Positions 24,444-35,612 of a stretch of 64,000 nucleotides of DNA are shown one piece after another (the stretch's first letter is position 1; each line of letters opens with the position of its first letter). This stretch comes from Ophiobolus disseminans (taxonomy: Eukaryota; Ascomycota; Dothideomycetes; Pleosporales; Phaeosphaeriaceae). Where the stretch lies: NCBI GenBank assembly GCA_010093685.1, contig MU006226.1:322964-386963 (forward strand), written 5' to 3'. The notes below the pieces were generated by a model. The model saw only the letters and a list, made by a program, of their open reading frames with translations, did no database searches and was not told the DNA's origin. Position numbers and translations under genes: made by a program.

Positions 24444-25022
24444 CTATGGCCGAGAAGGTTGGTAGTGTCTAGGATGTCGCTTCTGCTAGTGATGTATGCT
24501 GAGCTGAACGGTTCGCTCTGCGGGGTTAACACGCTGCTTGCGGCTTCACTTCAACGACCATGTATGTGCCCAACATTACTCAAACTTCCGAAGCTTTCTC
24601 TTTCTGAAGTTACACCTTTAACCAAAACTCTCATTAGTCGTTTATACGAGTCGAGTCCAGGCCATCTGTTTGTGTTGTTGCGTCGCTGCGCCACATTGCC
24701 TGTCAGCAGCTGCGAGTCACATCTGACACGCGCCAATCGTACTCATAATACAGTGGCGACGTTTTCTCGGCAAGATGCCATCGTGAGGACATGCATTTCG
24801 ATTTATTGGTGCTTACTGACCTCGGCACTGAAACCGTGGCGTCCACACGCCTGCACTGATGTGCCGGTAGACTCAGCATTAGCAAACAACTCGCCACTGC
24901 AAGGCAGTTTGCCCACCAAGACCACTCAGCCTCTTTCCACTCCGCGGTGCTATTTAAAATATCTAGGTACACTAGCGTGCTGTCGACCAACATCACAGCG
25001 AGCGCGCACATGTGAAGCTACC
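24444..25022. other. Intergenic, with TATA-like element before the TAG-interrupted gene
   Basis: 579 bp without a supportable gene. TATTTAAA at 24951-24958 lies about 70 bp upstream of the ATG at 25023 and could be a TATA element. Confidence 0.35.
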
Positions 25023-26772
25023 ATGGCTGAACATCTTCATGAAGCCTTCCGATTCACCATCTTCGAAGCTTCCCTATCGGACCACGATGTGTCAACTCTA
25101 CAGGTGCACAATCCACAATCACTACTAGCACTTCATCATGTTCGGGACTTCTCTAGAGCAGTTGCAAGGTCAAGCACAATAGCAAAAGTATTACGAGATA
25201 TGATATGGAGTAGCATCAGAGATGTTATCGAGGTGAGATATTTTCTATGCGATCCTTTACCCATTCCCTGGCTAACGAAGATATTAGGAACACTGGCATT
25301 CTCCTGCACTAACCCACAACGCTATAGACGTGATATCAGGCTTCTTGCATCTTCTTCCCGACTTCCGCTACCTGCTGGAAGGTTGGCCACACGAAAAATT
25401 CCTCGATATATGGCATGGTCTCCAGCCCCAGCTTGAACAGCTGGTTTCACAATTCGAGCGGTGTTGCCAGTGTTTAGTCCGCGAAGCAAGGAATCAGCGG
25501 GACTTCGTGTCTCTCGTTGCCTCGGGGGACGATGACGCTGATAGTTCATGGAGTGTTTGGAAAAGAGTTCCGAATCTTGGGGTGGGGCGACTTGGGAAGG
25601 CAGAGAAGGCTCTGAGAAACAGTACGAAGGAATACATGTGCGGATTCAGAGGAGCTTCGACACGGAATGACTCATTTGATCTGGTTGTAAACGAAAAGAC
25701 GATTGCAGACCTGGGACTTCGAAGTGTGACAAAAAGGTCGTCTTCATCAGCGGTTTCTCTCCGCACAACACACAACGGACCTTTTCGTCAAGAAGCCAAT
25801 CGCATGAAACTCAGGAGCCTGACACATATCGCTGGAACAGATGCCAACGATGTATTCTTCGAGCATCAATTCCCGGATGTCGAATCGCACATACAAACAA
25901 AAATGCGCAAGCTACACTCGGAAGTATTCCACGATTACCTCTCTCACCCGGGAGCCATATCACATATCTCTATTACTCCGATAGAAAATTCATCATTGTT
26001 AGAGTATGATAGGCATACTCCACATTGGCCTCCAGTTCAATCGATCAGCCAGGACTACCAAGGCATTGCGGATGCGCCCCGTCTAGAAGTTCGACCTTCA
26101 ACAATCACCACGCCGTCAGATCTACCAACTATGACGCCAACCTTTCCTATATTCTCAACATCGGCCACAGAAGGTGTTCAAAAGGCCTTGGCTGTGACAG
26201 CCGAAGAGGCAGGCAATGCCAGCTCAGACCTGCAAACCAAGTCAGCGCTAGGACTTGGTGCAGCCACTGTCGGGCTGACTGCTGTAACCGCGACCGCTGG
26301 TTGGCGAGCAGCAAAAGCAGCAGAAAGAACGGCTAATGCGGCCGAAGAGACTGCCAAGAAAAACCTGAAGGTCCTGGATCTTCAGAGGACAAAACTGCAG
26401 CTCGATATTGCAGAGGCGATGAAACAACAGGAGCAGCAACTGAGGAGCCACAATGATGGTGGAAATAGCTCCGACAATAGCGATGACAACAGCTCTGCTG
26501 ACTCAGACGGTACATCATCTCGTTGTGCTTCGGATACCTCTCGTGGTGTCCAAGACACATGCTCGTCCAAGACAAGTACATCTTCCATAGAGAACGAAGG
26601 ACCCGACACTGTGGCTGAAGTGCATCCAGAAAGTCCTTCCAACCAAGGCACTCGAAGCTCTGTCCTAAAATCACCACCCAAAGCAAAGCTCGTCCCACCC
26701 GATCAAAGCCTCACGAATATGCTACCAACCGACCTAGCTAAGCTCCGCGCTCTTAAAAACGGAGCTATCTAG
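25023..26772 (+). CDS. Unrecognised coiled-coil protein, 564 residues, ending at an in-frame TAG
   Basis: I do not recognise the family. Exons 25023-25232 and 25288-26772 join in phase 0 (GTGAGA donor, TTAG acceptor). The first 180 residues look helical (HEAFRFTIFEASLSDHD, then HNAIDVISGFLHLLPDFRYL). A Gly/Ala/Thr-rich hydrophobic stretch (about 385-410, ALGLGAATVGLTAVTATAGW) could be a membrane or hydrophobic helix. It is followed by an Ala/Glu/Lys-rich probable coiled coil (about 410-450) and a Ser/Asp-rich disordered tail. The reading frame ends at TAG 26770-26772, but the same frame stays open for 210 more codons (see next entry). That makes it likely that the ancestral protein was about 775 residues. 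No good GT donor lies within 100 bp upstream that could splice the TAG out. Confidence 0.7.
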
Positions 26773-27405
26773 CACAATTCAGTAAAACCACTCGAGGCGC
26801 TCCACGCCGCAAGAAGAAAAAAGGAACAAGAGTTCAAAAAGGTGGAAAAACTCAAAGCTCAATTAAGACGCGGTGACAGCTGTCGTACAGCACAGCGCCG
26901 TTCAGGGGAGGTGGTTGTGGGACTTGGACAAGGGGAAGATGAACTTGATGGAACGCTTCAAAGTCTGCGGACGCGCTTCGATCAGCGTAATGAAGAGATT
27001 GTAGACCCGGCAGAATTAGGCGACAGTGGTGGTCTAGTTCCCGACTCGGACGACGCACAATTATGGGTGCCACCATTGCACTTAACAGACTCTGACGACA
27101 TCAACACTGATGCCGACATTGGAATCGACATTGGAATGGATGGTTCTGCGTCTGGATCCAATCAAGCGTCTGTCCCAGGCATTGAAGCAAAGCCAGGGAA
27201 CTCTGCCTCCCGGGATGAGGTGTGCGTCTTGGACGCCGGAGAAGAAGAGGAAGCAACGCGTACGGCCGATTCATACGATAGCTCAAACCCAGCTCACGAA
27301 GACGTGGAGACGAGCGCGGGTTCTGCAGGCAGTGTGTCGTCAGATATTGAGATGGTCGACTTAACGCGCCTTGACGATGAAGATATGGTTGTGATTTGTA
27401 AATAG
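26773..27405 (+). other. In-frame continuation after the TAG: acidic tail with SUMO-interaction-like motifs
   Basis: 210 sense codons directly follow the TAG in the same frame, ending at TAG 27403-27405. It has no early ATG (the first in-frame one is at 27136), so independent translation is unlikely. The first 35 residues are a basic Lys/Arg/Glu helix (ALHAARRKKEQEFKKVEKL) that continues the style of the preceding protein. The rest is strongly acidic and ends with hydrophobic-plus-acidic patches EVCVLDAGEEEE, EMVDLTRLDDED and MVVICK, which resemble SUMO-interacting motifs. It may be a read-through extension, a mutated C-terminal half, or part of an alternatively spliced product. Confidence 0.6.
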
Positions 27406-28149
27406 ACTGCAGAACATGGCAAGGACGATGTATAGACAATTTGAGGCAGTGATAGAGTTCAATGGTAAGCCTGTATGTACTCATGATAATTTTACGACTG
27501 TATTAGATTTACGAAAGAATTCTGAGGATAGGCAGATCTTAGCTCGGGAGGCTCCCGGTAGGACCCGAATTATTGCAACACCTGGTAACAGTACAATGGC
27601 AACCCAAATCTACTTTTCCACACCAATTTAGCAGTGTTGTTGCAGGCCAATGAGACATAGCGCCCTGCTTATCAAAGACCATTTTTGTTTTAACTCGCCT
27701 CGGCAAAAGCTTGCACCTGCATGGTCCCTCACTACCTGTGCAGCACTTCACATGCGCAAACTCCACGCGTCCTGTAGATGGGCAGTGAATCCACGTTAAC
27801 TCCATTTTAGAAAGGGCAGTGCTGGACAAATTTTACATTCCTGCCACAACATTTTGCATCGGATCCGATCGGGCATCTTGTTGTTCGGACCCTGAAACCC
27901 AGGAGCTCTGACCGTCCTGCGCTTACCATGCAAGTCTTGGTGCTTATTCACCACTTACACTTCCAATGCATCCAATCACGATCATGCTAGGAGCGATAAA
28001 GTGTAAGCCACTATTTCTTTGAGGGCGGCGGAGCGGGGCTTAAGCGAAAGTGCTGTTTATGCACGGAATTGGGTATATCTTGGAGATTCCTATGATGATT
28101 ACTTCACCGATCCACTTCTGACCGTCTTCTTCAAATCGTTGTATGCGAG
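27406..28149. other. Intergenic before the LtrA gene
   Basis: 744 bp without a supportable gene. A 96-codon minus-strand ORF (27539-27829) is cysteine-rich but has no signal peptide or recognisable motif, and I do not count it. Confidence 0.4.
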
Positions 28150-30303
28150 ATGGCTGATACGCCGCAAACACTACTTGGGACGGACACGCCTGCGAGTGCA
28201 ACAACGACACAACATGATCATGCACACTCGCATCTCCATGGTCATAGCGGGAAGAGAGTGAGGCGCTTGCTGCATTTACCTGATGGGCGCAAAGTGCATG
28301 TTGCGAGTTCGCCGGATGAAGCGAATACTTTGCGGAAGACGCTAAGTGCGGCGAATGAGAAGGATGATTTCGATTTGGTTATACATGGGAGTCCTGAGCA
28401 CGTAAGTCTATCCGCATAAAATTTACCTGGATATATTCAGCATACCCTAAGAACACGACGGATGATGTATGTAAATTAACACAACCTCCATCATAGATCG
28501 AAGCCCTCCGCACAACCCACGCCCATCACACCACACAGCACCAAAACCTGCGCACCCAACACCCAGCCCTAAGCCAAGAATTCGAACACATTATCCACGA
28601 ACTCGACGCCCTGTCGTCGGAACTCCATACCCTCTCCCACCACGCCGTCCAACTCGACGCCAATTTCTCCAAATACGGATACTCGGCGCACCTGCGCACG
28701 CACGACGCCGGGGGCTCAGACGCTTCCTCTGCGAGCTCGTCGTTCGACAAAGATGTATGGCAGGCGGAGCGCAAACTCGGGACGTTCATCCCCGTGTACC
28801 AGAAGCCCATTGTGCGGCAGTACTTCCACAAGGGGCTGTTGTGGCGTGCGAGAGAAGCGCAGGAAGTTGCTAGTTATGAACTGTTCATCGACCTATTCTA
28901 TGTCGGAATTATTGCCATAACAGGAGATACCGCGGCTGAACATCCCACTGGCGAATCGCTGCTACGTTTCGCGATTACGTTCATCATGGGGTGGAAGTTC
29001 TGGTCGGATATCAGCCTCCTGATATCGTGGTTCGACAGCGACGATGTGCTACGGCGCATGAGTGTGTTATTCGTACTCACGTGCCTGCTTGGATTTACGA
29101 CGAATATGGCGAGTGCATTCGAGCACACGTACGCGCCTTTGGTCGGATTCTACCTCGCAGCGAGGCTGTTCCTAACGGTTAGCATGTTCTGGTATGCGTG
29201 GACGATTCCGATGATACGCGGGAGTATGGTAGCGAACGGCATTGTCACACTCATCCCGGCTGCGCTGTGGATCGGGAGTATCCACGTCGGGGAGCCAGGG
29301 AAGCAGGGGCTGATTTGGCCGGCGATGTTCTTTGACATCTTTGGCAGCGGGTTGCTTATTCTGGTGCAGAGGCCGAGTGCGAAGATGGCGAAGATACTGC
29401 CCAAGGGGTTGTCGGAGCGCTTTGAGTTTTTCCCAGGGACGAATATCGAGCATCGCATCGAGCGGACGAATGCGTTTGTGACGCTGGTGTTTGGGAGTTG
29501 TGTGTTGGGGTTGCTGTATCAGAGCAACGTCGCGTTTGGTATCAATGCTTTCTTTGGGAAGGCGGTCTTGGGGCTGGTGCAGGCGTTTGTGTTCAACTGG
29601 ATTTACTTCGAGATTGACTCCTTCAATCTGCATACGCATGCTATTCGGAGGCATGTAGTTAGCGGTAAGTCTGTCCCTTCTGCTTGACGATGAGCAAGAT
29701 GCTGACATAGAAACAGCGGTGACGTGGTTCTCCATCCACCTACCCTTCATCATGTCCTTCGTCCTATCGGCCTCTGCACTTGCAGTCCTGGTTCGCGCAC
29801 ACGACTGTCCTGACGCTCCTCTCGAAAGTCTCTTCGAAACATTCATCCCACGCAGCGAAGACCACATCTCAGACGGCCTGCAATGGTTCTACTGTGGTGG
29901 CTTGGGTGCCAGTCTGTTCTGTCTCTCCATCATCGCGTTGACGCACACACATCGCAAGATTCCCCACCAGCGTGTGCGCAAGGAGACAAGACTTGTATTC
30001 CGCATGCTTGTCTCTGTCATCATCATCACGCTTCCCAAGGCGCATATGAACAGTCTCCAGCTCGTGGCCACAACGACAGGGCTCATTGTGGCCGTCCTGG
30101 TGCTGGAACTCGTAGGGAGTAGTTGTTGGGGCGAAAGCATGCTGTGGGATAAGAGATGCAAAAGAGACAAGGCAACGTACAGTGCCAAGTGTGGCGTCAA
30201 AAAGGAGGAGTTGGAGAAGAGCGTTATCGATGGGACGGTGTTGGATGTTGAAGAGATTGCGAAACGCGATGGTGGAGAAAAGGGTGGTGTGCCTGGCGTT
30301 TGA
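28150..30303 (+). CDS. LtrA-domain (low temperature requirement A-like) membrane protein, His-rich N-terminus
   Basis: Exons 28150-28401, 28497-29664 and 29717-30303 join in phase to 668 residues. The LtrA family signature EVASYELFIDLFYVGIIAITGD starts near residue 208. Many hydrophobic helices follow, including FAITFIMGWKFWSDISLLISWF and MSVLFVLTCLLGFTTNMA. LtrA was named from a cold-sensitive Listeria mutant and its biochemical role is unknown; fungal members are common but uncharacterised. The soluble N-terminus is unusual, with a His cluster HDHAHSHLHGHSG (about 22-34), a lipid- or nucleotide-free-looking acidic region, a second His cluster in exon 2 (THAHHTTQHQ) and a probable helix. These clusters could bind metal. 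The C-terminus is cytosolic-looking and charged. Confidence 0.85.
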
Positions 30304-30462
30304 GGGTGTTGTCTGCTACGAGATCATGAGAATGTCTATCCAATTTCAGTTGAAAGCTTCGTAGTGTGTGATTAATTTCGTCTAAGCTATCTTCACAGGT
30401 GTGTGCATTGGCGCTTCCACAACCTATGCAATCGTCGGCCAGAATAGCCCAAAGCGTCGGAT

Positions 30463-31287
30463 CTATCGCTTCTTTGCCTGCCCAGCTGGACTTTGTCCGC
30501 GAGGAGTGCTGCCAGTGTCTGTCTTGCCAGCCATCCAGGAGGCGAGATCGAAGTTCTGTATCTGTGACGCCGTGTTCGTCGTGCCGGAACCGAGAACGCC
30601 TGTCTTCTGCATCTCTTCAAACTCTTCTTTCATTTCTGGGTCCACTGCAAATACGTTAGTCATCTAGACGGATATACCAGTGCATGAATTGGCAACGTAC
30701 TGTTCTCCATCAACTTAGGCATACCGAACATCAAACCCATCGACACAACAGCCATGAGAATCATAGGATTCTTCAAGAACGACATTGGCGAGACTATGAT
30801 CTGTCAGCATCTGTCCAGCTCTGCCCCTCTCATGCGCCGACTCACATCCACTTCGCTCCTGGTAGAAGAACTTTGTCCCTACAGGTCTAGCCTCAACCAC
30901 CAGTCCGTTTCCACCTTCGCCTCTGCTCTCTCCTTTGTTGTCCCATTCATTACCCAAGAACGTCTGCCATGCCCTCACGACCTCCTTCTTCTCGCCGCTG
31001 CCCTCCACAGCCTCCTCAACGCTGACATCTATCCGCAGCGGCTCGAACACATAATCGCGGCAATGTACGGTCGCGAGGTAAGATCCTGCACTAACATTGG
31101 CGAAGCTGAAAGTGTTGGAGCGCGTGAGGTAAGCGTCTATGGGTGGGCCGCTCGATTGCAGGGTTGCGTGGGTGGTGGAGGGGAGGGTCGAGGGATTTAG
31201 GAGGCCGGTTGGGGGCACTTGGAGGAGGAAGCGGGCGGCAGAAGCCGTCGACGCCAATGACGCCAGAGTTGATATGGAGAGTTGCAT
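30463..31287 (-). CDS. emc7: ER membrane protein complex subunit 7 (EMC7)
   Basis: Lumenal and membrane subunit of the EMC, which inserts transmembrane helices into the ER membrane. Exons 30846-31287, 30701-30793 and 30463-30644 give 238 residues. The signal peptide is MQLSISTLASLASTASA. The lumenal beta-sandwich (carbohydrate-binding-like fold of the EMC7 family) includes ATLQSSGPPIDAYLTRSNTF, SYLATVHCRDYVFEPLRIDV and the family's KFFYQERSGFSP segment ahead of the membrane. One membrane helix (NPMILMAVVSMGLMFGMPKL) is followed by a cytosolic tail with MDPEMKEEFEEMQ and a basic end. It faces the LtrA gene tail-to-tail (159 bp) and is divergent from the LRR gene. Confidence 0.92.
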
Positions 31288-31826
31288 CGCGGATGTGTTG
31301 GGCGGCTATCAGAGTTGATGGGGTGAAGGTTGCCGGAGCTTTGGTCACGGATCGCGACTTCATCATTCGGAGAAACTTGGCGCCGGCCGAAGTACCTACC
31401 GGTAGTAGACTCAATTCGTCCGAACAACAACCATTTCTCGACTTAACATAATGTATCAGCATACGATGCCTCAAATATGCAGTGAAACAGGTAACAGTCT
31501 TGACAGAAGCTTTGTTCAGGATGTCAGAAATTGCTTTTCTCGTGGCCATGTTCAAGCAGCACCGCCACCACAGCCGCACTGTTTGGCAGTTCAGCTCCTC
31601 AGCCTGACATGTCAGCCTCTATTTGCATGCTTTCCTACACCCCTTCTCTGTTTTCGGCAGCTCATGTCTTCATTCCAAGTGCAAGTCTTTTCCGTCGCTC
31701 TGTCTGTACTTGATTTATCGTTGACACACGACGAGTACTCCCTTCAGTACGTCTGAATGCCCGCCAAGGCCGAATGCATCGAGGTGGTGGTCGCTTTCGG
31801 ACACACCCTTCCACGCACTTGAGAAC
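31288..31826. other. Divergent promoter between EMC7 and the LRR gene
   Basis: 539 bp between two start codons, with no gene or recognisable element seen. Confidence 0.35.
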
Positions 31827-34454
31827 ATGGCAGAGCTTGTAGGGAGCATCATCGGCATCGTGTCGGCTGGCACGAAGGTTGCCCTCGTTTTGTCGCAGCT
31901 GGCATCTGACATCGGCACGGCTGGACAGGAAGCCCGAATGATTAGCTGCGAAATTCGCACCTTCTGCACAGTTCTCAATACCCTCAAAGACACCATGGAG
32001 AAAATACACGCCTCGCATTACTACGCGCATTGTACCAACATGGTGCGAGATATGACGGACGCCAGCTTGGAAATGTTTACTGAGCTTCTTGATGCCGCAG
32101 AAGCCTTGAAGGGCATGACAGCAGGCAAGGATGGAAGAGATGGTAAATTTAGCATGATGAGCAAGGTGCATTGGGTTGTTTTCCAGAAACCCAAAATCAT
32201 CGTCCTGAGAGCAGCTATTGAAGCATACAAGTCCAACATAGCTTTGATGCTCGGTACTTTGGATATAGCTGAGAAAGTTGCAAGACGCACGTGAGTCGGC
32301 ATCTTCCATCCCGAAAATAGGCAAGCAACTGACAGAGCTAGGTCGGTCCGGCAACACGCTGACATCGTTGCCCAAGATGTCCAAGAACAGGCGACACATG
32401 AAAGCTTAGAGCTCGATCTCCATTCTTCTCTGCTAAATTTGAAGCAAGCTGAAAGTCAGTACGAAGATGATATCGCACAGCCTCCAGTAGAATGGGTCAA
32501 CGCCGCCGTGGGGCCCCTTCCATCTGGCATTATCGAAAATAATGACGAAGATATCAACACGACATTGGATACGGAAAAGCAAGAACGGCGCGCAACGCTG
32601 CTGCAAATGGCGCGTATCGAAGTTGGTTCTGTGAGATCTAGCCTCTCGAGCGATTGGAACTTCCAGTGCGTCGGCGTGACGAGCCGATGTACTCGACACA
32701 GTCAAAGATTGTCAAGGATGATGGAAGAAGACCAGCGTAGGCTATCGCAGCGTTGGTCTACACTGTCCTTTCCAGAACAGAAACGCTTCTCTGGAACACC
32801 ATTTCTCAAAAGCACCTTCACACCTGAACCTCCCACGGCCAAACTCGATGTCAAAAAAGTACATGCTATCACTCATCAACCACAGTACGAAAGTTTTCAA
32901 GTCTGGTTCCGTACTCTTTTTTCACATCACCAGCAGGAGATTCTTGAAGCTCTTGAGAAAGACATCCTCATGAGAAAATCCCCCCGGCTATACAGCACTT
33001 TACGTCCAAGTCCGGAACCACAACGCTCGCTCCCAACATGGTTGTTCGCGGCCTCTGAAGAGGGCAGCGCTAAGCGAGGTTCAGGCAATTCGGACGCCAT
33101 AACCACCCAATCGAGCACAGGGGCAGACGCTATCTCAATTATGGTCATAGCGATGATCAAACAACAATATACGCACCAATTCGCTTTCCACCAAAGTAAC
33201 ATCCAAGATTCTTCGAAGACAGACAGGCCCTTTGTTCTTGACCTCGTACTCAGCCACGTAAACCTGGACGACCTCTCTGAGGAGATTATGGCGGTCTTAC
33301 AACATACGAGGCCCTCAAGGTTGACGCTAAAGGGAAACCGCCTGACCACTGTTCCCTTACAATTCAGTCTCTGCATACATCTTCGCTTTCTCGATCTTAG
33401 CTACAACTCTTTCGAAACAATACCCGTGCCAATACTGCGCCTGAAATCTCTCAAGACGCTAGATATGCGCGATAACTTATTGCAAACTATACCTACCACA
33501 ATCCCTGAGATGCGCAACCTTGCACGTCTCATCCTAACAGATAACAAGATACAAATCATCCCTCGTTTCATCAAAAACATGGGCAATCTCCAGGAGCTGA
33601 TTTGTATTGGGAATCCTATTACGTTTCCTCCACCAGGTGACATCGATTTGGGCCGGCTCTACTCATCGTCCCTTGATCCTGATGACACACCGAAAACATT
33701 CCATGCGAGCCGTACTCGCTTGCTCAAAATGTATCTAAAAGTTCATGATGAGCAAATTGCAGAAGAACGCGGTACGACAGCGTAACTTCCTCTGAAATTT
33801 GAGCTGACTAGTACAGGCCGCTCTACTCGCAACAAATATACCCCACCACCCTCGAAACCCCACGCTAGACAGCCATCACGCTTAAAGATCGGTGAAAAGG
33901 GGTATCAGGACAACCAAGCACGTCAAGGAGTAACAAAGACGCCCAGTCCGGTCAATCCCGTAATACTTCAGCAGCCAACAACCAACAATGGTGTCTCATC
34001 CTCCCTCAAGATCATGAAAGGACAACATGCAAGGTCATCATCCCATACTTTCTACATGACCTCTGCGATACCTCAACTGTCAATCACACAAGCACAGCCC
34101 GTCCCACCGCTCCCAAAGAGACACGGCAATATCGAGCACCGGAGGTCACGCTCACACGACGGATCCAAGAGCACTCAGTACGCCAGTCGGGACCGAACTA
34201 CAGATGATCACGACTTCATTGTAAGTACGCACAAGCTCTACAATGGACTCATGGCTCTTGTTGTGCTTCAACTTCGAGTTTATCTAATAACGTAATAGAA
34301 ACTGCATCCTGACCCGATAGAGTGGCTAAGGCAACAGACAACGGAACCCTCCTCTGACACGCTGACTCCAATACAACCGAAACCAACAGCGACACGCAAG
34401 GAGAAAAGGCACCCGTCACTGATTCTCGACACCGATTTTCGTACTATTAGATGA
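31827..34454 (+). CDS. STAND-type N-terminal domain fused to leucine-rich repeats, 819 residues
   Basis: Exons 31827-32290, 32336-33771, 33817-34220 and 34299-34454 join in phase. Residues 1-155 (MAELVGSIIGIVSAGTKVAL and following amphipathic helices) resemble the fungal N-terminal domain found on STAND immune-receptor-like proteins (PigL_N / NACHT-N style). A charged helical middle follows. Five 23-residue LRRs occupy about 475-580, with the pattern LxxLxLxxNxLxxIPxxI (for example LRFLDLSYNSFETIP, LKTLDMRDNLLQTIP). There is no P-loop, NB-ARC or NACHT between them. The last 185 residues are a Pro/Ser/Lys-rich disordered tail. If intron 33772-33816 (donor GTACGA, branch-like CTGAC) is retained, the protein stops four codons later at TAA, giving about 638 residues. 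Function is unknown; a role in recognition or signalling is inference. Confidence 0.78.
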
Positions 34455-35612
34455 TCCAGCTTCCGATGATATCCACGCACTTCCAGAACTGTCATGCTGT
34501 CGGCGATAGCTTATCAATTTCATGGCAGACGAAATTGGCCACAACTAACGACGAGGAGTGTACGCGGGCTTTGACTGCTGAGTCTTAAACGCAAAACATC
34601 AGTATGTTTAGAAGCCATGCGTAGCACCATTAAACTCAGTATATACAACGAGAAATTCCGACTGCGGAGATCAACGAAGTGATTTGAAGTAGAGGATGAC
34701 TGGTCATGAAGCTAATGTAGCCGTCAGGACCCTGTATTGATGTCTTCAAAACCTACTATATGACGCTGAAGAAATACACTGTTGGGCTTTGTCAATTGAT
34801 GCATATTTCTCGGTTCATTCCCTCAACCTCTTAAAAACCACTTAATGCTTCATCTTGTCTAGCGCTCGTACTATCTGACATTTGCAATTAGTTACTAACA
34901 GCTTTTAGACTCTCGGATAGGATTTACGAGGACGGCTGCTCGGATCCATGTGTTTGGCAATAGGCTAAAGCACCATTGTATGTAAATTTGTACCTTCAAG
35001 TTCTTTCAGCGATCGAGTGTATTCTTGAATTACAATAATCTGATATTGCTTCCTGAAGATATGAAACGGAAGGGATTTTCTGCAAACTGTGTCGCAGTCA
35101 TATTGCAAGACTAGAACTTTGGAATTCGCGAAGTAGCAAAGAAGCTAGAATCGGGAAGGGAACTTGAACAGAAGATAATTGCTTGAATGGGACCTTTTAC
35201 GGCTCCTTCTTCGATCTATTCCACCTTCCTTTCTCGTCAGCCTGCTTTCCGTGCACTGTATCCTTCTTTCCCTAAGTCCTCAATCTACCCATGCTACTTT
35301 GCCTCACCGTTGTCGACAAGTGCGGCATCATAATCCAACTATCGGGGTTTGTATGTGGCTTGCAGAAGCCGCCTATACTTCCCATCGCCGTCTAGAGCGA
35401 GTAAATTGGTGATGTGAAAGCTTCCCACGGGTGCTTTCCTCCTGGACTTAACGAGCCGCCATGCAACCAGGTACCGCCTTGTCCTGTGTTGGCATTGCTG
35501 GTAATCAGACCGTGCTTGGCACTATGCTGGATGTAATTTGACACGTAGCTGGGGATGTATGGAATAGTACCGCGAGGGGAAGATGGGCGTTGTTGCTGGA
35601 GCTGGAGTTGCC
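34455..35612. other. AT-richer intergenic stretch
   Basis: 1.16 kb with lower GC than its surroundings, few ORFs and no supportable gene. I see no clear transposon ends and no strong C-to-T (RIP-like) pattern by eye. Confidence 0.4.

Noticed and set aside
27539..27829. Cysteine-rich 96-codon minus-strand ORF, possible small secreted protein
   Set aside because: No signal peptide, no paired cysteine pattern of a known family, and no supporting promoter feature.
34455..35612. Possible transposon remnant or RIP-mutated repeat in the AT-richer stretch
   Set aside because: No terminal repeats, no transposase-like frame in any of the six frames, and no obvious excess of TpA by eye.
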